Source of the DNA: Desulfobulbaceae bacterium DB1
Lineage (GTDB): Bacteria > Desulfobacterota > Desulfobulbia > Desulfobulbales > SURF-16
Direction: 5' to 3'
DNA: 64,000 nt
NCBI GenBank assembly: GCA_001914235.1
Contig: MQUF01000011.1
Location: 1-64,000 of the forward strand
The notes beneath the pieces were generated by a model. That model was not told the origin of the DNA and searched no databases. It worked only from the letters and a program-made list of their open reading frames with translations. The first letter of the stretch is position 1; each line of letters opens with the position of its first letter. Of the stretch, positions 33,273 through 43,700 are shown piece after piece. A program made the position numbers and the translations under genes.

Positions 33273-35261
33273 ATGAGCACTGAAGAAAGCAAAATTGAAA
33301 GCCTAATGACCGAAGATCGGATCTTCAACCCCCCGGCCGACCGCCAGGCAGCCGCCCACGTTAAGAGCATGGATGAATACCGAGCCCATTACAAGCGCTC
33401 CATGGAAGACCCGGACGGCTTCTGGGCTGACCGGGCCGAAGAGCTTATCACCTGGGACAAAAAATGGGACAAAGTGCTCGATGCGGATCTGCACAAGCCG
33501 GAAATCCAATGGTTTCAGGGCGGCAAGCTGAACATTTCCTACAACTGCCTTGACCGCCACCTGACTGACGGCCGCCGCAACAAGGCCGCGCTCATTTTCC
33601 AGGGAGAACCGGAAAATGACGTCAAGGTCTACACCTACCAGATGCTGCACCGCGAGGTGTGCCGCTTTGCCAATGTCTTAAAGAAATTCGGGGTGAAAAA
33701 AGGTGATCGGGTGGCGGTTTACCTGCCGATGATTCCCGAACTCGCCATCTCCCTGCTGGCCTGCGCCAGGATCGGCGCCATCCATTCCGTGGTCTTTGCC
33801 GGATTTTCCGCCCACAGCCTGCGCAGCCGCGTTCAGGACTGCGAGGCCAAGGTGCTGATCACGGCCGACGCCGTGCTGCGGGCCGGAAAAACAATCCCCC
33901 TCAAACCCAATGCCGATGAAGCCCTTGACGAATGCGACAGCATCAAAACCAGCATCATCGTCAAACGGGCCGGGAATGAAGTCAGCATGAAGGAGGGCCG
34001 TGATGTCTGGTGGCACGAGGAGATGAGCGCCCCGGAACTCACCGACAACTGCCCGGCCGAAAGCATGGACGCCGAAGACATCCTCTTCATCCTTTACACC
34101 AGCGGCAGCACCGGCAAACCCAAAGGGGTGGTTCACACCACCGGCGGCTACATCACCTATGCAGCCCATACCTGCCAGTGGGTTTTCGACCTCAAGGACG
34201 ACGACGTTTACTGGTGCACCGCCGACATCGGCTGGATCACCGGTCACAGCTACATCCTCTATGGCCCGCTTGCCCTGGGAGGAACCTCGGTCATGTTTGA
34301 AGGCGTGCCGTCCTATCCCGGGCCGGATCGTTTCTGGAAGATTGTGGAAAAATTCAAGGTGAACATTTTTTACACCGCCCCCACCGTCATCCGGGCCCTG
34401 ATGCGCGAAGGCGTTGACTGGACCAAGAAATACGATCTCTCCTCGCTGCGTCTGCTGGGCAGCGTCGGCGAGCCGATCAACCCCGAAGCCTGGATGTGGT
34501 ATCATGCCCATATCGGCGGCTCCAGGCTGCCCATTGTCGACACCTGGTGGCAGACCGAAACAGGCGGCATCATGATTTCGGCGCTGCCCTACGCCACGCC
34601 GCTGAAACCCGGCTCCGCCACCCTGCCCCTGCCGGGTATCGATGTTGACATTTACGATGAAAAAGGGAATCGGGCCGGCGTCAATGAAGGCGGCCATCTG
34701 GTGGTGAAAAAGCCATGGCCCGGCATGCTGCGGGGCGTCTTCGGCGACCCGGAACGCTTCAAGAAAACCTACTTTGATCGCTACCCCGGCATCTACGACC
34801 CGGAAGACGGTGTGCGCCGCGATGCCGACGGCTACTACTGGATCATGGGCCGCCTCGACGACGTTATCAACGTTTCCGGACACCGCCTGGGAACCGCGGA
34901 GATCGAATCCGCCCTGGTGGCCCACGAAGCGGTGGCCGAGGCCGCGGTTGTCGGCGCGCCCCATCCGATCAAGGGCCAGACCATCTACTCCTATGTTTCC
35001 CTGAAGTCGGGGTTTGAGCCGTCCGATGAGTTGCGACAGGCACTGCGCACCCATGTCCGCAAGGAAATCGGTCCGATTGCCACCCCGGAGATCATTCAGT
35101 TTTCCCAGGGGCTGCCCAAAACCAGAAGCGGCAAAATCATGCGCCGTATCCTGCGGAAAATTGCGGCCGGACAGGACGACTTCGGAGATACCTCCACTTT
35201 GGCCGATCCCACGGTTGTTGATGACCTGGTCAGCGGCAGCAAGACCATGGGTAAAAAATAA
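33273..35261 (+). CDS. acs: Acetyl-CoA synthetase (AMP-forming)
   Basis: A 662-residue adenylate-forming enzyme that makes acetyl-CoA from acetate, ATP and Co[16 protein letters not shown] is the phosphate-binding loop. [26 protein letters not shown] and [18 protein letters not shown] are family core motifs. The acetylatable lysine is in [20 protein letters not shown] precedes ATG 33273. Monocistronic, with a terminator at 35450 after an inserted MITE. Confidence 0.97.
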   Translation: MSTEESKIESLMTEDRIFNPPADRQAAAHVKSMDEYRAHYKRSMEDPDGFWADRAEELITWDKKWDKVLDADLHKPEIQWFQGGKLNISYNCLDRHLTDGRRNKAALIFQGEPENDVKVYTYQMLHREVCRFANVLKKFGVKKGDRVAVYLPMIPELAISLLACARIGAIHSVVFAGFSAHSLRSRVQDCEAKVLITADAVLRAGKTIPLKPNADEALDECDSIKTSIIVKRAGNEVSMKEGRDVWWHEEMSAPELTDNCPAESMDAEDILFILYTSGSTGKPKGVVHTTGGYITYAAHTCQWVFDLKDDDVYWCTADIGWITGHSYILYGPLALGGTSVMFEGVPSYPGPDRFWKIVEKFKVNIFYTAPTVIRALMREGVDWTKKYDLSSLRLLGSVGEPINPEAWMWYHAHIGGSRLPIVDTWWQTETGGIMISALPYATPLKPGSATLPLPGIDVDIYDEKGNRAGVNEGGHLVVKKPWPGMLRGVFGDPERFKKTYFDRYPGIYDPEDGVRRDADGYYWIMGRLDDVINVSGHRLGTAEIESALVAHEAVAEAAVVGAPHPIKGQTIYSYVSLKSGFEPSDELRQALRTHVRKEIGPIATPEIIQFSQGLPKTRSGKIMRRILRKIAAGQDDFGDTSTLADPTVVDDLVSGSKTMGKK

Positions 35262-35269
35262 ATCATCGT

Positions 35270-35392
35270 GTAACTATCCAGCTGTTTAGACTGTAGACTG
35301 AAGGCTATAGGGCTGCCGGTACTGTCGTATTACATATTTTAGGCGCTTTTCCTTCAGTCTACAGCCTTCAGCCTATCTACCTGGATAGTTAC
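35270..35392. mobile_element. 123-bp MITE with 8-bp target-site duplication
   Basis: The ends GTAACTATCCAG and CTGGATAGTTAC are perfect inverted repeats, with further pairing inside (CTGTAGACTGAAGG against CCTTCAGTCTACAG). ATCATCGT is duplicated directly on both sides (35262-35269 and 35393-35400). There is no coding capacity. It is inserted between the acs stop and its terminator. Internal words recur in the repeat before cheW. Confidence 0.85.
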
Positions 35393-35449
35393 ATCATCGT
35401 AAACAAATAAGTTGGCCGGTTCAACGGCCGCAACAGACTCTTTGCCGAA

Positions 35450-35482
35450 ACGGGCGCCCTCCACAGGGCGCCCGTTTTGTTT
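35450..35482 (+). terminator. Rho-independent terminator of acs
   Basis: ACGGGCGCCCT and AGGGCGCCCGT form an 11-bp stem around CCAC, followed by TTTGTTT. Confidence 0.85.
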
Positions 35483-35621
35483 GGCGACGGAAGGGCGGAC
35501 ACGATTTATCCTTGACAGAGGAAACCTTCCTTGGCTAGTTTACAAGGAGAAGTCACGACGCATTGCAGCTTTTACCAGCGGCAGATTCACTTCCTTCCCC
35601 TAACTATAAACAGAGAACTCT

Positions 35622-35972
35622 ATGTCCAGCGAAAGAAGAAAACAGGCACGATATGATTCCCTGAATCTGGCCTATCTGTGCGAGGATGAAGAAGGTTCCG
35701 TCACCCATGAAGGCATGGGCAGGACGCTGAACGTCTCGGAGGGCGGCATCCTTCTTGAGACGAATTTTGCCATGGGCACGGGCAGCACCCTTATGATGCT
35801 GATTGCCCTGGAAGAAGAACTGATCAGCTTTCAGGGCACGGTGATCCACTCTCATGCGGATGGTCCTGAAACCTTCAGGACCGGGGTGGAATTTTTTGAA
35901 ATTGAAAAAGAGGGGAAAAATATTCTGCGCCGTTTTATCGAGCTCTTTCACGAACAGCAGAATCAGCCGTGA
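35622..35972 (+). CDS. PilZ-domain c-di-GMP-binding protein
   Basis: A 116-residue single PilZ domain. The ligand-binding motifs are visible as SSERRKQARYD near the N-terminus (RxxxR) and LNVSEGGILLET (the D/NxSxxG motif). It should bind cyclic di-GMP and act through a partner. The stop overlaps the start of a small membrane-protein gene by four bases (GTGA). The promoter region has TTGACA 105 bases upstream. Confidence 0.92.
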   Translation: MSSERRKQARYDSLNLAYLCEDEEGSVTHEGMGRTLNVSEGGILLETNFAMGTGSTLMMLIALEEELISFQGTVIHSHADGPETFRTGVEFFEIEKEGKNILRRFIELFHEQQNQP

Positions 35973-36196
35973 CGGCCGATTCACCCGCGCTCCCCATGAA
36001 TGAACGGCATTCCATCAAAAGCATGTTCAAGAAAGCCGTCAAAGGAGATCCCCGTCGACTGCATGCAGCAATCGGCTGTTTTGCCATGCTGTCAATCGGC
36101 ACCCTGCCGACCCTTTTCTCCAACCCGCTTCAATACTTCATGGGACTTGTCTACTGCCTGATCTTTTCCGCGGCAATCGCCTGGCTGATATTTTAA
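35969..36196 (+). CDS. Small membrane protein, unknown function
   Basis: A 75-residue protein with a basic N-terminal half (SIKSMFKKAVKGDPRRLHAA) and two hydrophobic segments (about 33-50 and 56-74). I recognise no family. A GTG start at 35969 overlaps the PilZ stop; ATG 35996 is an alternative giving 66 residues. Coupling to the PilZ gene suggests it could be the membrane partner of that c-di-GMP sensor. Confidence 0.6.
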   Translation: MTADSPALPMNERHSIKSMFKKAVKGDPRRLHAAIGCFAMLSIGTLPTLFSNPLQYFMGLVYCLIFSAAIAWLIF

Positions 36197-36227
36197 CCTG
36201 GACGACCGCCCCGCGGCACGCACCGCA

Positions 36228-37253
36228 TTACTTCAGTTTTTCAGCCAGCTCGGTTACGGCCATGGCATAGCGGTTTGAATTGTTCCAGGCGGTAATCGCC
36301 TGAAAATTCGGATAGCCCGCCACGTAACGCATCCCTCCGCCTTCAAGCTCAAGACCGACAATGGTCACATCCTTGTTTGCCGGCGCAGCGGGCAGATGAA
36401 CCCCTTGGATCCGGGCAACCTCGGCGACGGGCACCAATCCCTTTCTGCCCTTTTCGAAAGCGGCCTTCAGCACCTCGCTCTTCAGATCTGATCCGATTTC
36501 ATGATAGATGGGCGCCTTGAATACCCAGCCGAACTTCTGCAGATAATTGGCAATACTGGCCAGCACATCAGGGGTGGAACTCCACACGTCCCGGTTGCCG
36601 TCCTTGTCAAAGTCAACCGCATATTCCCGAAAACTCGAGGGAATGAATTGGGTCTGGCCAAAGGCGCCGCCGTAGGAACCGGTTACGGAAAGAGGGTCCA
36701 CATTATTTTCCTTGCACAGGACAAGAAAGCTGACCAGCTGGCCTCGATAGAAATTACTGCGGCGGGGGTAGGCGTCAAACATGGTGTTCAGGGTCTGAAA
36801 CAGGTTGAAAGCGCCCTTGTGCCGGCCGAAACGGGTTTCAATCCCCCAGATTGCCACGACAACTTCGCGCGCCACACCCAATTCCGCCTCGACTCTATCA
36901 AGCAGTTCCTTATTCTCCGCCAACTTTTCCCGTCCCTCGGCTATCACTTGCGGTGTAATGAAACGCGGAAAGTATTGATAATAAGGCTTGGCCTCCCATT
37001 GGGTATCCATGAGCTCCAACACCCTTTGCTTGATGGCGACCCCGGCAAATATGCGGTCCAATTCCGACTGGGTGAAATCGTGCTTCTCCCGCAGTTCCTT
37101 GAACAGCTCCTGGTAACGCGGTGACGCAAGATCTATCGACTGCCCATCCTTTACCAGGTCGGCAGCCTTGGGCGTCGTTACGTCCTCCGCCCGAGCCCCG
37201 GATGAAAACGCCGCAAAAACGACAACAAGCAGGATAAAAAGATATCTGATCAT
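36228..37253 (-). CDS. mltB: Lytic murein transglycosylase B
   Basis: A 341-residue periplasmic peptidoglycan-cleaving enzyme. A signal peptide (MIRYLFILLVVVFAAFSSGA) is followed by the SLT_2 domain. The catalytic glutamate is in VVAIWGIETRFGRHKG; SYGGAFGQTQFIPSSF and VDFDKDGNRDVWSSTPDVLA are family signatures. There is no lipobox, so it is a soluble form. AAAGGAG supports ATG 37253 over the upstream ATG at 37280. Confidence 0.95.
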   Translation of the reverse strand: MIRYLFILLVVVFAAFSSGARAEDVTTPKAADLVKDGQSIDLASPRYQELFKELREKHDFTQSELDRIFAGVAIKQRVLELMDTQWEAKPYYQYFPRFITPQVIAEGREKLAENKELLDRVEAELGVAREVVVAIWGIETRFGRHKGAFNLFQTLNTMFDAYPRRSNFYRGQLVSFLVLCKENNVDPLSVTGSYGGAFGQTQFIPSSFREYAVDFDKDGNRDVWSSTPDVLASIANYLQKFGWVFKAPIYHEIGSDLKSEVLKAAFEKGRKGLVPVAEVARIQGVHLPAAPANKDVTIVGLELEGGGMRYVAGYPNFQAITAWNNSNRYAMAVTELAEKLK

Positions 37254-37305
37254 CAACAAAAGTCTCCTTTTTCCGTTCATACATCAAAGGGAAGGCATAT
37301 ACGGT

Positions 37306-38286
37306 TCAAAAAGCAGCTTCCCCTTGCCAGTTCAAGAAGAAAGCGGCAACAAAATCCTGAAGCAACGCGGACGGCAGGGCATTGATACCGGCCGCTGCCT
37401 CGCGCCCGCCGCCGGTGGGAAATTTTCGGCACAGGGCCGCCGCTCCCTGCTTATCCGCCAGGGGGGCCCGAACACTGACCAGTAACGTGCCGTCGCCATT
37501 ATCCACCAGCAGAGCGTGGGCCTTGCCTTCAAGCTCCCTGGCTTTTTCATTGCTGAACACGCCGGCCACCCGACGGCACCATGGCGCGTCAGGAAAGCTG
37601 AAGATGCGGCCGTGCGCGTTTTCCGCAAGGGGAGAAGAGGCGCGGGCCAGCTCCATGTCGTCCGCATACCCCTGTCGCAGCTTATCGAGCACCGGGGATT
37701 CCCGATAGAAATGAAGCGGATTTTCATAGGGTTGAACCGCGGCAAAAAGCTCTTCCGGACGAAAGTGCAGGTCCGCCGGGTCCCGTCCGTAGCCGTTATA
37801 ATTCATCAATTCGCCTAACTCCTGTAGGATTTTCACTTCCACGGGAGAAAAATTCATCGTCTGGGCGGCCCGACCGGCAACCGCATGCAGGTTATCCCCG
37901 AAGGCGGCGACAATCGCCCAGGGTCGGTATCGACCGCCGAGCAGCCGGTCGACAAGCAGCCCGGTGCAAACATCCGGTCCAGGGTCGATGGTGGCGTGCA
38001 ACAAAGCGGAATCAGGGATCTCACCGGCAAAATGATGATCAAGATAGGTGACGGCATTGCCGCGACGCAGAAGAGCGGCAAGCGCTTCCCTGTTGCTGTC
38101 CAGCGAAATATCCAGCACCGTGATGACCGCCCCGGAAATACCCGGATCAGCCGCAAGGGCGTCAAGCAGCCGGATATCACGCTTTACCCCGGAAACAAGC
38201 TGCGACCGGCGGGGCTCCGCCAGACGAAGCTGATGCAGGGCGCAGATACCGTCGGCATCCCCGTTAAAAACATCAAAGTACTTCAC
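37306..38286 (-). CDS. DHH-family phosphoesterase-like protein
   Basis: A 326-residue protein. KYFDVFNGDADGICALHQLR is the first DHH metal motif, ITVLDISLDSN the second, and TYLDHHFAGE holds the DHH triad. The C-terminal FPTGGGREAAAGI resembles the DHHA1 GGGHxxAxG motif with Arg in place of His. Members are nano-RNases, cyclic-dinucleotide hydrolases or archaeal-type nucleases; which applies is not clear. The GTG at 38286 follows GAGGAG and lies 11 bases after the lptD stop. Confidence 0.82.
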   Translation of the reverse strand: MKYFDVFNGDADGICALHQLRLAEPRRSQLVSGVKRDIRLLDALAADPGISGAVITVLDISLDSNREALAALLRRGNAVTYLDHHFAGEIPDSALLHATIDPGPDVCTGLLVDRLLGGRYRPWAIVAAFGDNLHAVAGRAAQTMNFSPVEVKILQELGELMNYNGYGRDPADLHFRPEELFAAVQPYENPLHFYRESPVLDKLRQGYADDMELARASSPLAENAHGRIFSFPDAPWCRRVAGVFSNEKARELEGKAHALLVDNGDGTLLVSVRAPLADKQGAAALCRKFPTGGGREAAAGINALPSALLQDFVAAFFLNWQGEAAF

Positions 38287-38296
38287 CGCCGTCTCC

Positions 38297-40579
38297 TCAT
38301 TCGAAATCATCAAGATCAAGCTCGCCGCTGCCGGTGTCGAGATCTACCGCCTTTTCCACCAGATCCCCGGTAAAACCAATACCCAGGGACTGCCCGAGTC
38401 CGACCAGGGAAAACATGACGGCAATCCGCTCATCATCGGTACTTTTCTCCGCCAGGAATTTAATGGCCCAGCACTGGGGATGGTAGACAAGGCCGAGGGA
38501 AGAGCTGACAATCTCGTTGGTATCCAGCGACTGTTTAAAATCGCCCTCGATATAAAAAGTATCCGTCAGCCGGGTTTTCAATTCCGCGTTGAGCTGGTTG
38601 ATTTCCGTTCCTTTTGTGTAGCGGTAGTCAAGGGACACACTGTCGCCCCGTTTCGAGGTGTATTCGCTAAAGAGATCGTAGCGGGTCACCCCCTCCCCGT
38701 AAACACTCATGGCCGTTGTGTATCGCGTTTGCCAGCGAGCCATGGGGTAGAGATTTATCTTGAGCAAGATATCGGAAAAAGGCTGCCGTTCATCATCAGG
38801 CCCGGCAAGGTCGCGCCGTGCCTCGTCAATGTTATAGGCCTGTTCGATTTTCACATACCCGGCGTAACGGTTATATAAATCATCGCCCGTGCCGCCGCTG
38901 ACCCGGAAATAATTATTCAGGCTGTAGGAAAGTGAATTTCCTCGCTCAAGTATATCTATTTCGTCAATCTCCGGCAATTCATCCTCAGGATTCACGGTAA
39001 GATAGGTGTAGCCGATCTCGGGCCGGAAGGAATGGTTTAAACCGGAAGCCGAACCGATATTCATGGCAAAATCGCGCTCCAGGGTGGTGGCGATATTGGC
39101 GTTCAGGTCCCAGGCGGAACGGGTCTGCTCGTCGTCATATTCCCAATCCGGCTCGGACGAACCGTTGGACTCAATGGAGTAAAAGGTTTCCCGCACGCCG
39201 CTGCTGACGGTTCCCTCGAAAAAATGACCGAGGGGAAGGGAGGCGATTACCTCTGGATACAGATCAACACGCTGTTCGCCAATCCCGTCCTCGCGCCAGT
39301 AATGAACATAGCTGGAATCCCAGCTCAGGCCAAACGGTATGTCGGTCAGCTCCAAAACGCCACTGTAAAGAAGCCGGGGCAGGGTGTTCACCTGGCTGGG
39401 GTCGTCATCGCCTCCCACCAGATCATCAACGCCGGCGAACTGGCCCCCCACGAATGACGAGGACCAGAACTTGGTCAACTGCATCTGCGAGGTCCGATAG
39501 GGCAGGGTTTCCTCCTCCAGCCCCCGATGGTAATTGAGCAGAAAATTATCCTCGCTTTCGTCAAAGCCATTGGCAAAACCGCCAATCTCCTGAAGATAGT
39601 CGCGGTCGGAGGCGCGATCGAGGTCAGCCCGCAGCCACAGGTTGCTGCCGAAATCATGGTCCAGCTTGCCGCGAACCCAGTATCTGTTATGCTCGGTTCG
39701 CAGATAATCGTCGGAGTTATAGTCATCTTCCGCGGTGTCCGCGGTTTTATCATAGATGTAGGTGCCGGCGATGGTGCCTTTCGAATTGTAATCCGCCGCG
39801 TAACGAAATTCAACTCCGGCCACAGCCCCTCTTTTCGAAAGATATCCCGGGTAAACGGTGATATCGCTGCTGGGAGAGAGATCGACAAAAAAGGGCGTAA
39901 TGAGGCCGGAGCCGCTCAGGGTCGACTGGGATATTTCCGGCAGCAGAAAACCGCTTTTTCTTTTGGTGTTGGCGGGGAAAACAAAATAGGGCACATAGAG
40001 GACAGGAATATCCCGAACCCGAAGCACCGTATGCTTGAGCGTCACCACCTTTTCCAGCTTCACCGTCGCCTCGGCGGAATGAAACTGCCAGGGGAGGGTT
40101 TTGCCCTCTTCCACCTTGCAGGTGGTAAAATCGCCATCCTTGAAGTGATAGGTGATGGCATCCGTTTTATCCACTTCCCTGCCGGAAAAGTGGAGATTAT
40201 TTTCCGGCACGAAAAGCGAGGTGTCGACAAGGGCCGCTGTTTCCTTCTGCAGATCAATCAGCGCCTCTTGCCCGACCACATCCTGATTGGGCGAATGCAT
40301 GGACAAAGCACCCCTGGCCAGTACCTCGCCGTCGACAAGATTATAGCGCATCCAGTCCGCCTTGATCACCACCGGATCAGCACTTTTGTCATCCACCCGG
40401 CGGAGCACGACATTCCCTTCGGCAACCACCACCTCCGGCTGGGTGAAACGGCTGATTTTGTCGGCACTGATCTCCCATGGCTCGGAGGCAAAATCCTTGG
40501 CTCCGCACGGCACGATCCACAGGCTGCAGCACAACGCCGTGAGAGCCGCAATTCTTTTGGAGCTGATTTTTTTTCTCAT
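38297..40579 (-). CDS. lptD: LPS-assembly outer-membrane protein LptD
   Basis: A 760-residue outer-membrane barrel that inserts lipopolysaccharide. After a signal peptide comes the OstA/LptA-like N-terminal domain (EPWEISADKISRFTQPEVVV and VVLRRVDDKS), then FPANTKRKSGFLLPEISQST, a family motif, and about 500 residues of beta barrel. Only two cysteines remain in the mature part, one in FTTCKVEEG and one in the C-terminal VYHPQCWAIKF, so the disulfide pattern is simpler than in E. coli. The start is ATG 40579; the preceding TTG frame is unlikely. Confidence 0.95.
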   Translation of the reverse strand: MRKKISSKRIAALTALCCSLWIVPCGAKDFASEPWEISADKISRFTQPEVVVAEGNVVLRRVDDKSADPVVIKADWMRYNLVDGEVLARGALSMHSPNQDVVGQEALIDLQKETAALVDTSLFVPENNLHFSGREVDKTDAITYHFKDGDFTTCKVEEGKTLPWQFHSAEATVKLEKVVTLKHTVLRVRDIPVLYVPYFVFPANTKRKSGFLLPEISQSTLSGSGLITPFFVDLSPSSDITVYPGYLSKRGAVAGVEFRYAADYNSKGTIAGTYIYDKTADTAEDDYNSDDYLRTEHNRYWVRGKLDHDFGSNLWLRADLDRASDRDYLQEIGGFANGFDESEDNFLLNYHRGLEEETLPYRTSQMQLTKFWSSSFVGGQFAGVDDLVGGDDDPSQVNTLPRLLYSGVLELTDIPFGLSWDSSYVHYWREDGIGEQRVDLYPEVIASLPLGHFFEGTVSSGVRETFYSIESNGSSEPDWEYDDEQTRSAWDLNANIATTLERDFAMNIGSASGLNHSFRPEIGYTYLTVNPEDELPEIDEIDILERGNSLSYSLNNYFRVSGGTGDDLYNRYAGYVKIEQAYNIDEARRDLAGPDDERQPFSDILLKINLYPMARWQTRYTTAMSVYGEGVTRYDLFSEYTSKRGDSVSLDYRYTKGTEINQLNAELKTRLTDTFYIEGDFKQSLDTNEIVSSSLGLVYHPQCWAIKFLAEKSTDDERIAVMFSLVGLGQSLGIGFTGDLVEKAVDLDTGSGELDLDDFE

Positions 40580-40614
40580 AAGCAAAACGCCGATTTTCCC
40601 GTCATCCTCTGGAA

Positions 40615-42276
40615 TCAGGCGAGAATAGCGCCGGAACTGCCGGAACCGACCATTTTCGCGTAACGGGCAATATACCCCGTGGTAATTTTAGGTGCCGGAG
40701 GGCGCCATGCCTCCCGGCGTCGCGCCATCTCAGGCGCATCCACTTCACAATGCAGTTTTTTGTTGGTGATGTCGACGACAATGGTATCACCCTCCTTGAT
40801 CAGTCCGATGGGCCCGCCTTCGGCCGCCTCGGGCGATACATGGCCGACGCAGGCGCCCTGGGTGCCGCCGCTGAAGCGGCCGTCGGTAATGAGCGCCACG
40901 CTTTTCCCGAGTCCCATGCCGATGATCGCCGAGGTGGGCGAAAGCATTTCCGGCATGCCGGGGCCGCCTTTCGGGCCGCAGTAACGGATGACCACCACGT
41001 CTCCGGGTTTGATCGCTCCGGCCAGAATGGCGGTTTGTGCCTCTTCCTCGGAATCAAAGATGCGGGCCGGGCCGCTATGGCACATCATTTCCGGGGCCAC
41101 GGCGGATTGCTTCACCACTGCCCCTTCAGGGGCGAGATTGCCGTACAGCACGGCAATGCCACCCTGTTTATGGTAGGGGTTGTCAACGCCGCGGATGATC
41201 TCGCTGTCACGAACCTTGGCCCGGTTAAGATTCTCGCCAAGGGTAAATCCGGTGACCGTCCTGACATTCTGATGTAAACCAAATTCGGTATTCAGCAGTT
41301 CGCGCATGACGGCCTGGACGCCGCCCGCCTCGTTGAGCTGCTGGAGGCTGTGCGGCCCCCCCGGAATAAGACTGCAGATATGCGGCACCCGCATGCTGAC
41401 CTCATTAAAGGTCGCAAGGGGCAGATCAACTCCCGCTTCCCTGGCTATGGCCGGCACATGCAGCACGGTATTGGTGGAGCACCCCAGGGCCATGTCGACC
41501 GCCATGGCATTTTCAAAGGCTTCACGGGTGGCGATGTCCCGCGGCTTGATGTCCTCATGAAAAAGATTCATCACCGCCATGCCCGCCTGTTTGGCCAGCC
41601 GGATACGGGCCGAGGCCACCGCGGGAATGGTCCCGTTGCCCGGCAGCCCGAGTCCAAGTGCCTCGGTCAGGCAGTTCATGGAATTGGCGGTGAACATTCC
41701 GGAACAGGAGCCGCAGCTTGGGCAGGCGGCGTCTTCCAGTTCATCGAGCTCCTCCATGGTCATGGTCTTGGCCTTGACCCTTCCCACCCCCTCGAAAACA
41801 CTGACCAGGTGAACGTCCCGCCCCTGGAAACGACCGGTGAGCATGGGTCCGCCGCTCACCATGACCGCCGGAATATTGAGCCGCAGCATGGCCATGAGCA
41901 TGCCGGGCACCACCTTGTCGCAATTGGGAACAAGCACCATGGCATCAAAGGGATGAGCCTGACCCATAATTTCAACCGAATCGGCGATGATCTCACGACT
42001 GGCCAGGGAATATTTCATCCCCTTATGGTTCATGGCAATGCCGTCGCACACGCCGATGGTGGCAAAGGATATCGGGGTGCCGCCGGCCATTCTCACTCCG
42101 GCCTTGACGGCTTCCACGATCTTGTCAAGATGAATATGGCCGGGGATGATCTCGTTATGGGCGTGGCCGATACCGATCAGCGGCCGGCTTATTTCTTCAT
42201 TGGTATATCCCATGGCCTTAAAAAGTGACCTGTGGGGAGCTCTTTCCAAGCCTTTTTTTACCGCATCGCTTCGCAT
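40615..42276 (-). CDS. ilvD: Dihydroxy-acid dehydratase
   Basis: A 553-residue Fe-S dehydratase of branched-chain amino-acid synthesis. The cluster cysteines are in [14 protein letters not shown] and [19 protein letters not shown]. The substrate and phosphate motifs include [10 protein letters not shown] and [20 protein letters not shown]. Length and motifs are normal. AAGGAAA precedes ATG 42276. It is encoded upstream of lptD on the minus strand, 35 bases apart, so the two may share a transcript although their functions differ. Confidence 0.97.
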   Translation of the reverse strand: MRSDAVKKGLERAPHRSLFKAMGYTNEEISRPLIGIGHAHNEIIPGHIHLDKIVEAVKAGVRMAGGTPISFATIGVCDGIAMNHKGMKYSLASREIIADSVEIMGQAHPFDAMVLVPNCDKVVPGMLMAMLRLNIPAVMVSGGPMLTGRFQGRDVHLVSVFEGVGRVKAKTMTMEELDELEDAACPSCGSCSGMFTANSMNCLTEALGLGLPGNGTIPAVASARIRLAKQAGMAVMNLFHEDIKPRDIATREAFENAMAVDMALGCSTNTVLHVPAIAREAGVDLPLATFNEVSMRVPHICSLIPGGPHSLQQLNEAGGVQAVMRELLNTEFGLHQNVRTVTGFTLGENLNRAKVRDSEIIRGVDNPYHKQGGIAVLYGNLAPEGAVVKQSAVAPEMMCHSGPARIFDSEEEAQTAILAGAIKPGDVVVIRYCGPKGGPGMPEMLSPTSAIIGMGLGKSVALITDGRFSGGTQGACVGHVSPEAAEGGPIGLIKEGDTIVVDITNKKLHCEVDAPEMARRREAWRPPAPKITTGYIARYAKMVGSGSSGAILA

Positions 42277-42696
42277 GGCATTTCCTTATTCAGATGTATT
42301 AAATCAAAATGAGACTTTTACATTATTTCACGGCATATCAACCAGTTGCAACAAAGAAGCCACTCTCCTGCGCCCCGCCTGATAAATTCATAGAGCCGCA
42401 AGACAAGGCATATGTGCTCAAGTTACAGAACCTACCGTTTCCCAATAAAGCGTGTCAAGGCAAAACTTTCTCTTGCCAAGTTGAGCTGATTGTTTTTAAG
42501 TGTATAAGTTAATTTTTTAAATTACGACAAATTATGATAAGCTTGTAAAAATTCATCCTTGCCGTGCCTGGAAGCAAAAGCGCTCCGAGGCACGCAGGCA
42601 TGCAAATTCTTTAAACGCCCGACTCCGCGAGAATGCCGCGGACCCGGCCGATGGAATTATTTTACAAGGCACTCAAATCATCTATAAATTTTTTTA
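42277..42696. other. Divergent intergenic region upstream of ilvD and the radical SAM gene
   Basis: 420 bases without a gene. A hairpin at 42563-42594 (CGTGCCT and AGGCACG arms) is the only structure I can support. No T-box or other known leader was recognised. TATGAT near 42535 could be a -10 element. Confidence 0.4.
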
Positions 42697-43635
42697 ATGA
42701 AATATCTGTTCGGACCCGTCAACTCACGCCGCCTCGGCCTGTCACTCGGCATCGATCTTGTTCCAGCTAAAATATGCAACTTCAACTGTATTTATTGTGA
42801 AGTTGGCCCCACCACACTATTTACCTGTGACCGCAAGGAATATACCCCGACCGCCGACATCATCGCCGAGATCGACGACTTTCTTGCGACGGTCAATCCC
42901 TCACGGCCGGTCGATGTCTTCACCATTACCGGCAGCGGGGAACCAACCTTGCACACCGGACTGGCCGACATTATCCGCCATCTGAAAGCAAAAAGCGGCA
43001 AACCGGTGGCCGTGCTCACCAACGGTTCGCTGTTTCACCTTACAGAGGTACGGGATGCACTCCTGGATGCGGACATCGTTATCCCATCCCTTGATGCGGC
43101 GCGCGAGGAAAGTTTCCGTAAAATCAACCGGCCGGCAAGCTGCTCCCGGCTGGAAGAGATCATCAACGGACTTTCGCTTTTTTGCTCAGAATTCAAAGGA
43201 GAACTGTGGCTTGAGATTCTGCTGGCCAAGGGCATCAACGATTCGGCTGACGACATTACGGCATTGCAAAAGGCTCTTGCCCGGATCAAACCGGCCAGAA
43301 TCCAGCTCAACACCGTGGTGCGCCCGCCACTTGAATCTTTTGCCCGCGCCTTGACGGAAAAAGAACTGAACGATATCGGACGCCGATTGCCCGGCACCGT
43401 GGAAGTCATTGCCGATTTCCACAAACGGCAACGAACCGGCGTCCAGACGGCCAAAAAAAACGAGCTGTTCGAAATGCTCAAAAGAAGACCCTGCACCGAA
43501 GCGGATATCTGCGAGGCCTTGAATCTCGACGACGAATCCACCGCTGATCTCATTCAATTCATGAGAAAAAGCGGAGAAATCATCCAGACGGTACACCAGG
43601 GAAAAATTTACTACCAGACACCGCAGGCATCGTAA
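42697..43635 (+). CDS. Radical SAM protein (COG0731-like)
   Basis: A 312-residue enzyme. The 4Fe-4S cysteines are in PAKICNFNCIYCEVGP. FTITGSGEPTLHTGL is the GEP motif, and AVLTNGSLF plus DADIVIPSLDAA resemble wyosine-type radical SAM proteins. A C-terminal winged helix (LFEMLKRRPCTEADICEALN to the end) is added, typical of the subgroup found in sulfate reducers and related bacteria. Substrate unknown. It lies 65 bases before the RNase G/E gene. Confidence 0.85.
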   Translation: MKYLFGPVNSRRLGLSLGIDLVPAKICNFNCIYCEVGPTTLFTCDRKEYTPTADIIAEIDDFLATVNPSRPVDVFTITGSGEPTLHTGLADIIRHLKAKSGKPVAVLTNGSLFHLTEVRDALLDADIVIPSLDAAREESFRKINRPASCSRLEEIINGLSLFCSEFKGELWLEILLAKGINDSADDITALQKALARIKPARIQLNTVVRPPLESFARALTEKELNDIGRRLPGTVEVIADFHKRQRTGVQTAKKNELFEMLKRRPCTEADICEALNLDDESTADLIQFMRKSGEIIQTVHQGKIYYQTPQAS

Positions 43636-43700
43636 TCGAGGAAAGAACCAGAAGCCCTCGCAGATCCTCGCTGAAACTGTCTGCCCATTGAAGGAATACA

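Noticed and set aside
33678-35054. Minus-strand frame (458 codons) inside acs
   Set aside because: Antisense to an intact acetyl-CoA synthetase with all motifs; no start signal or domain.
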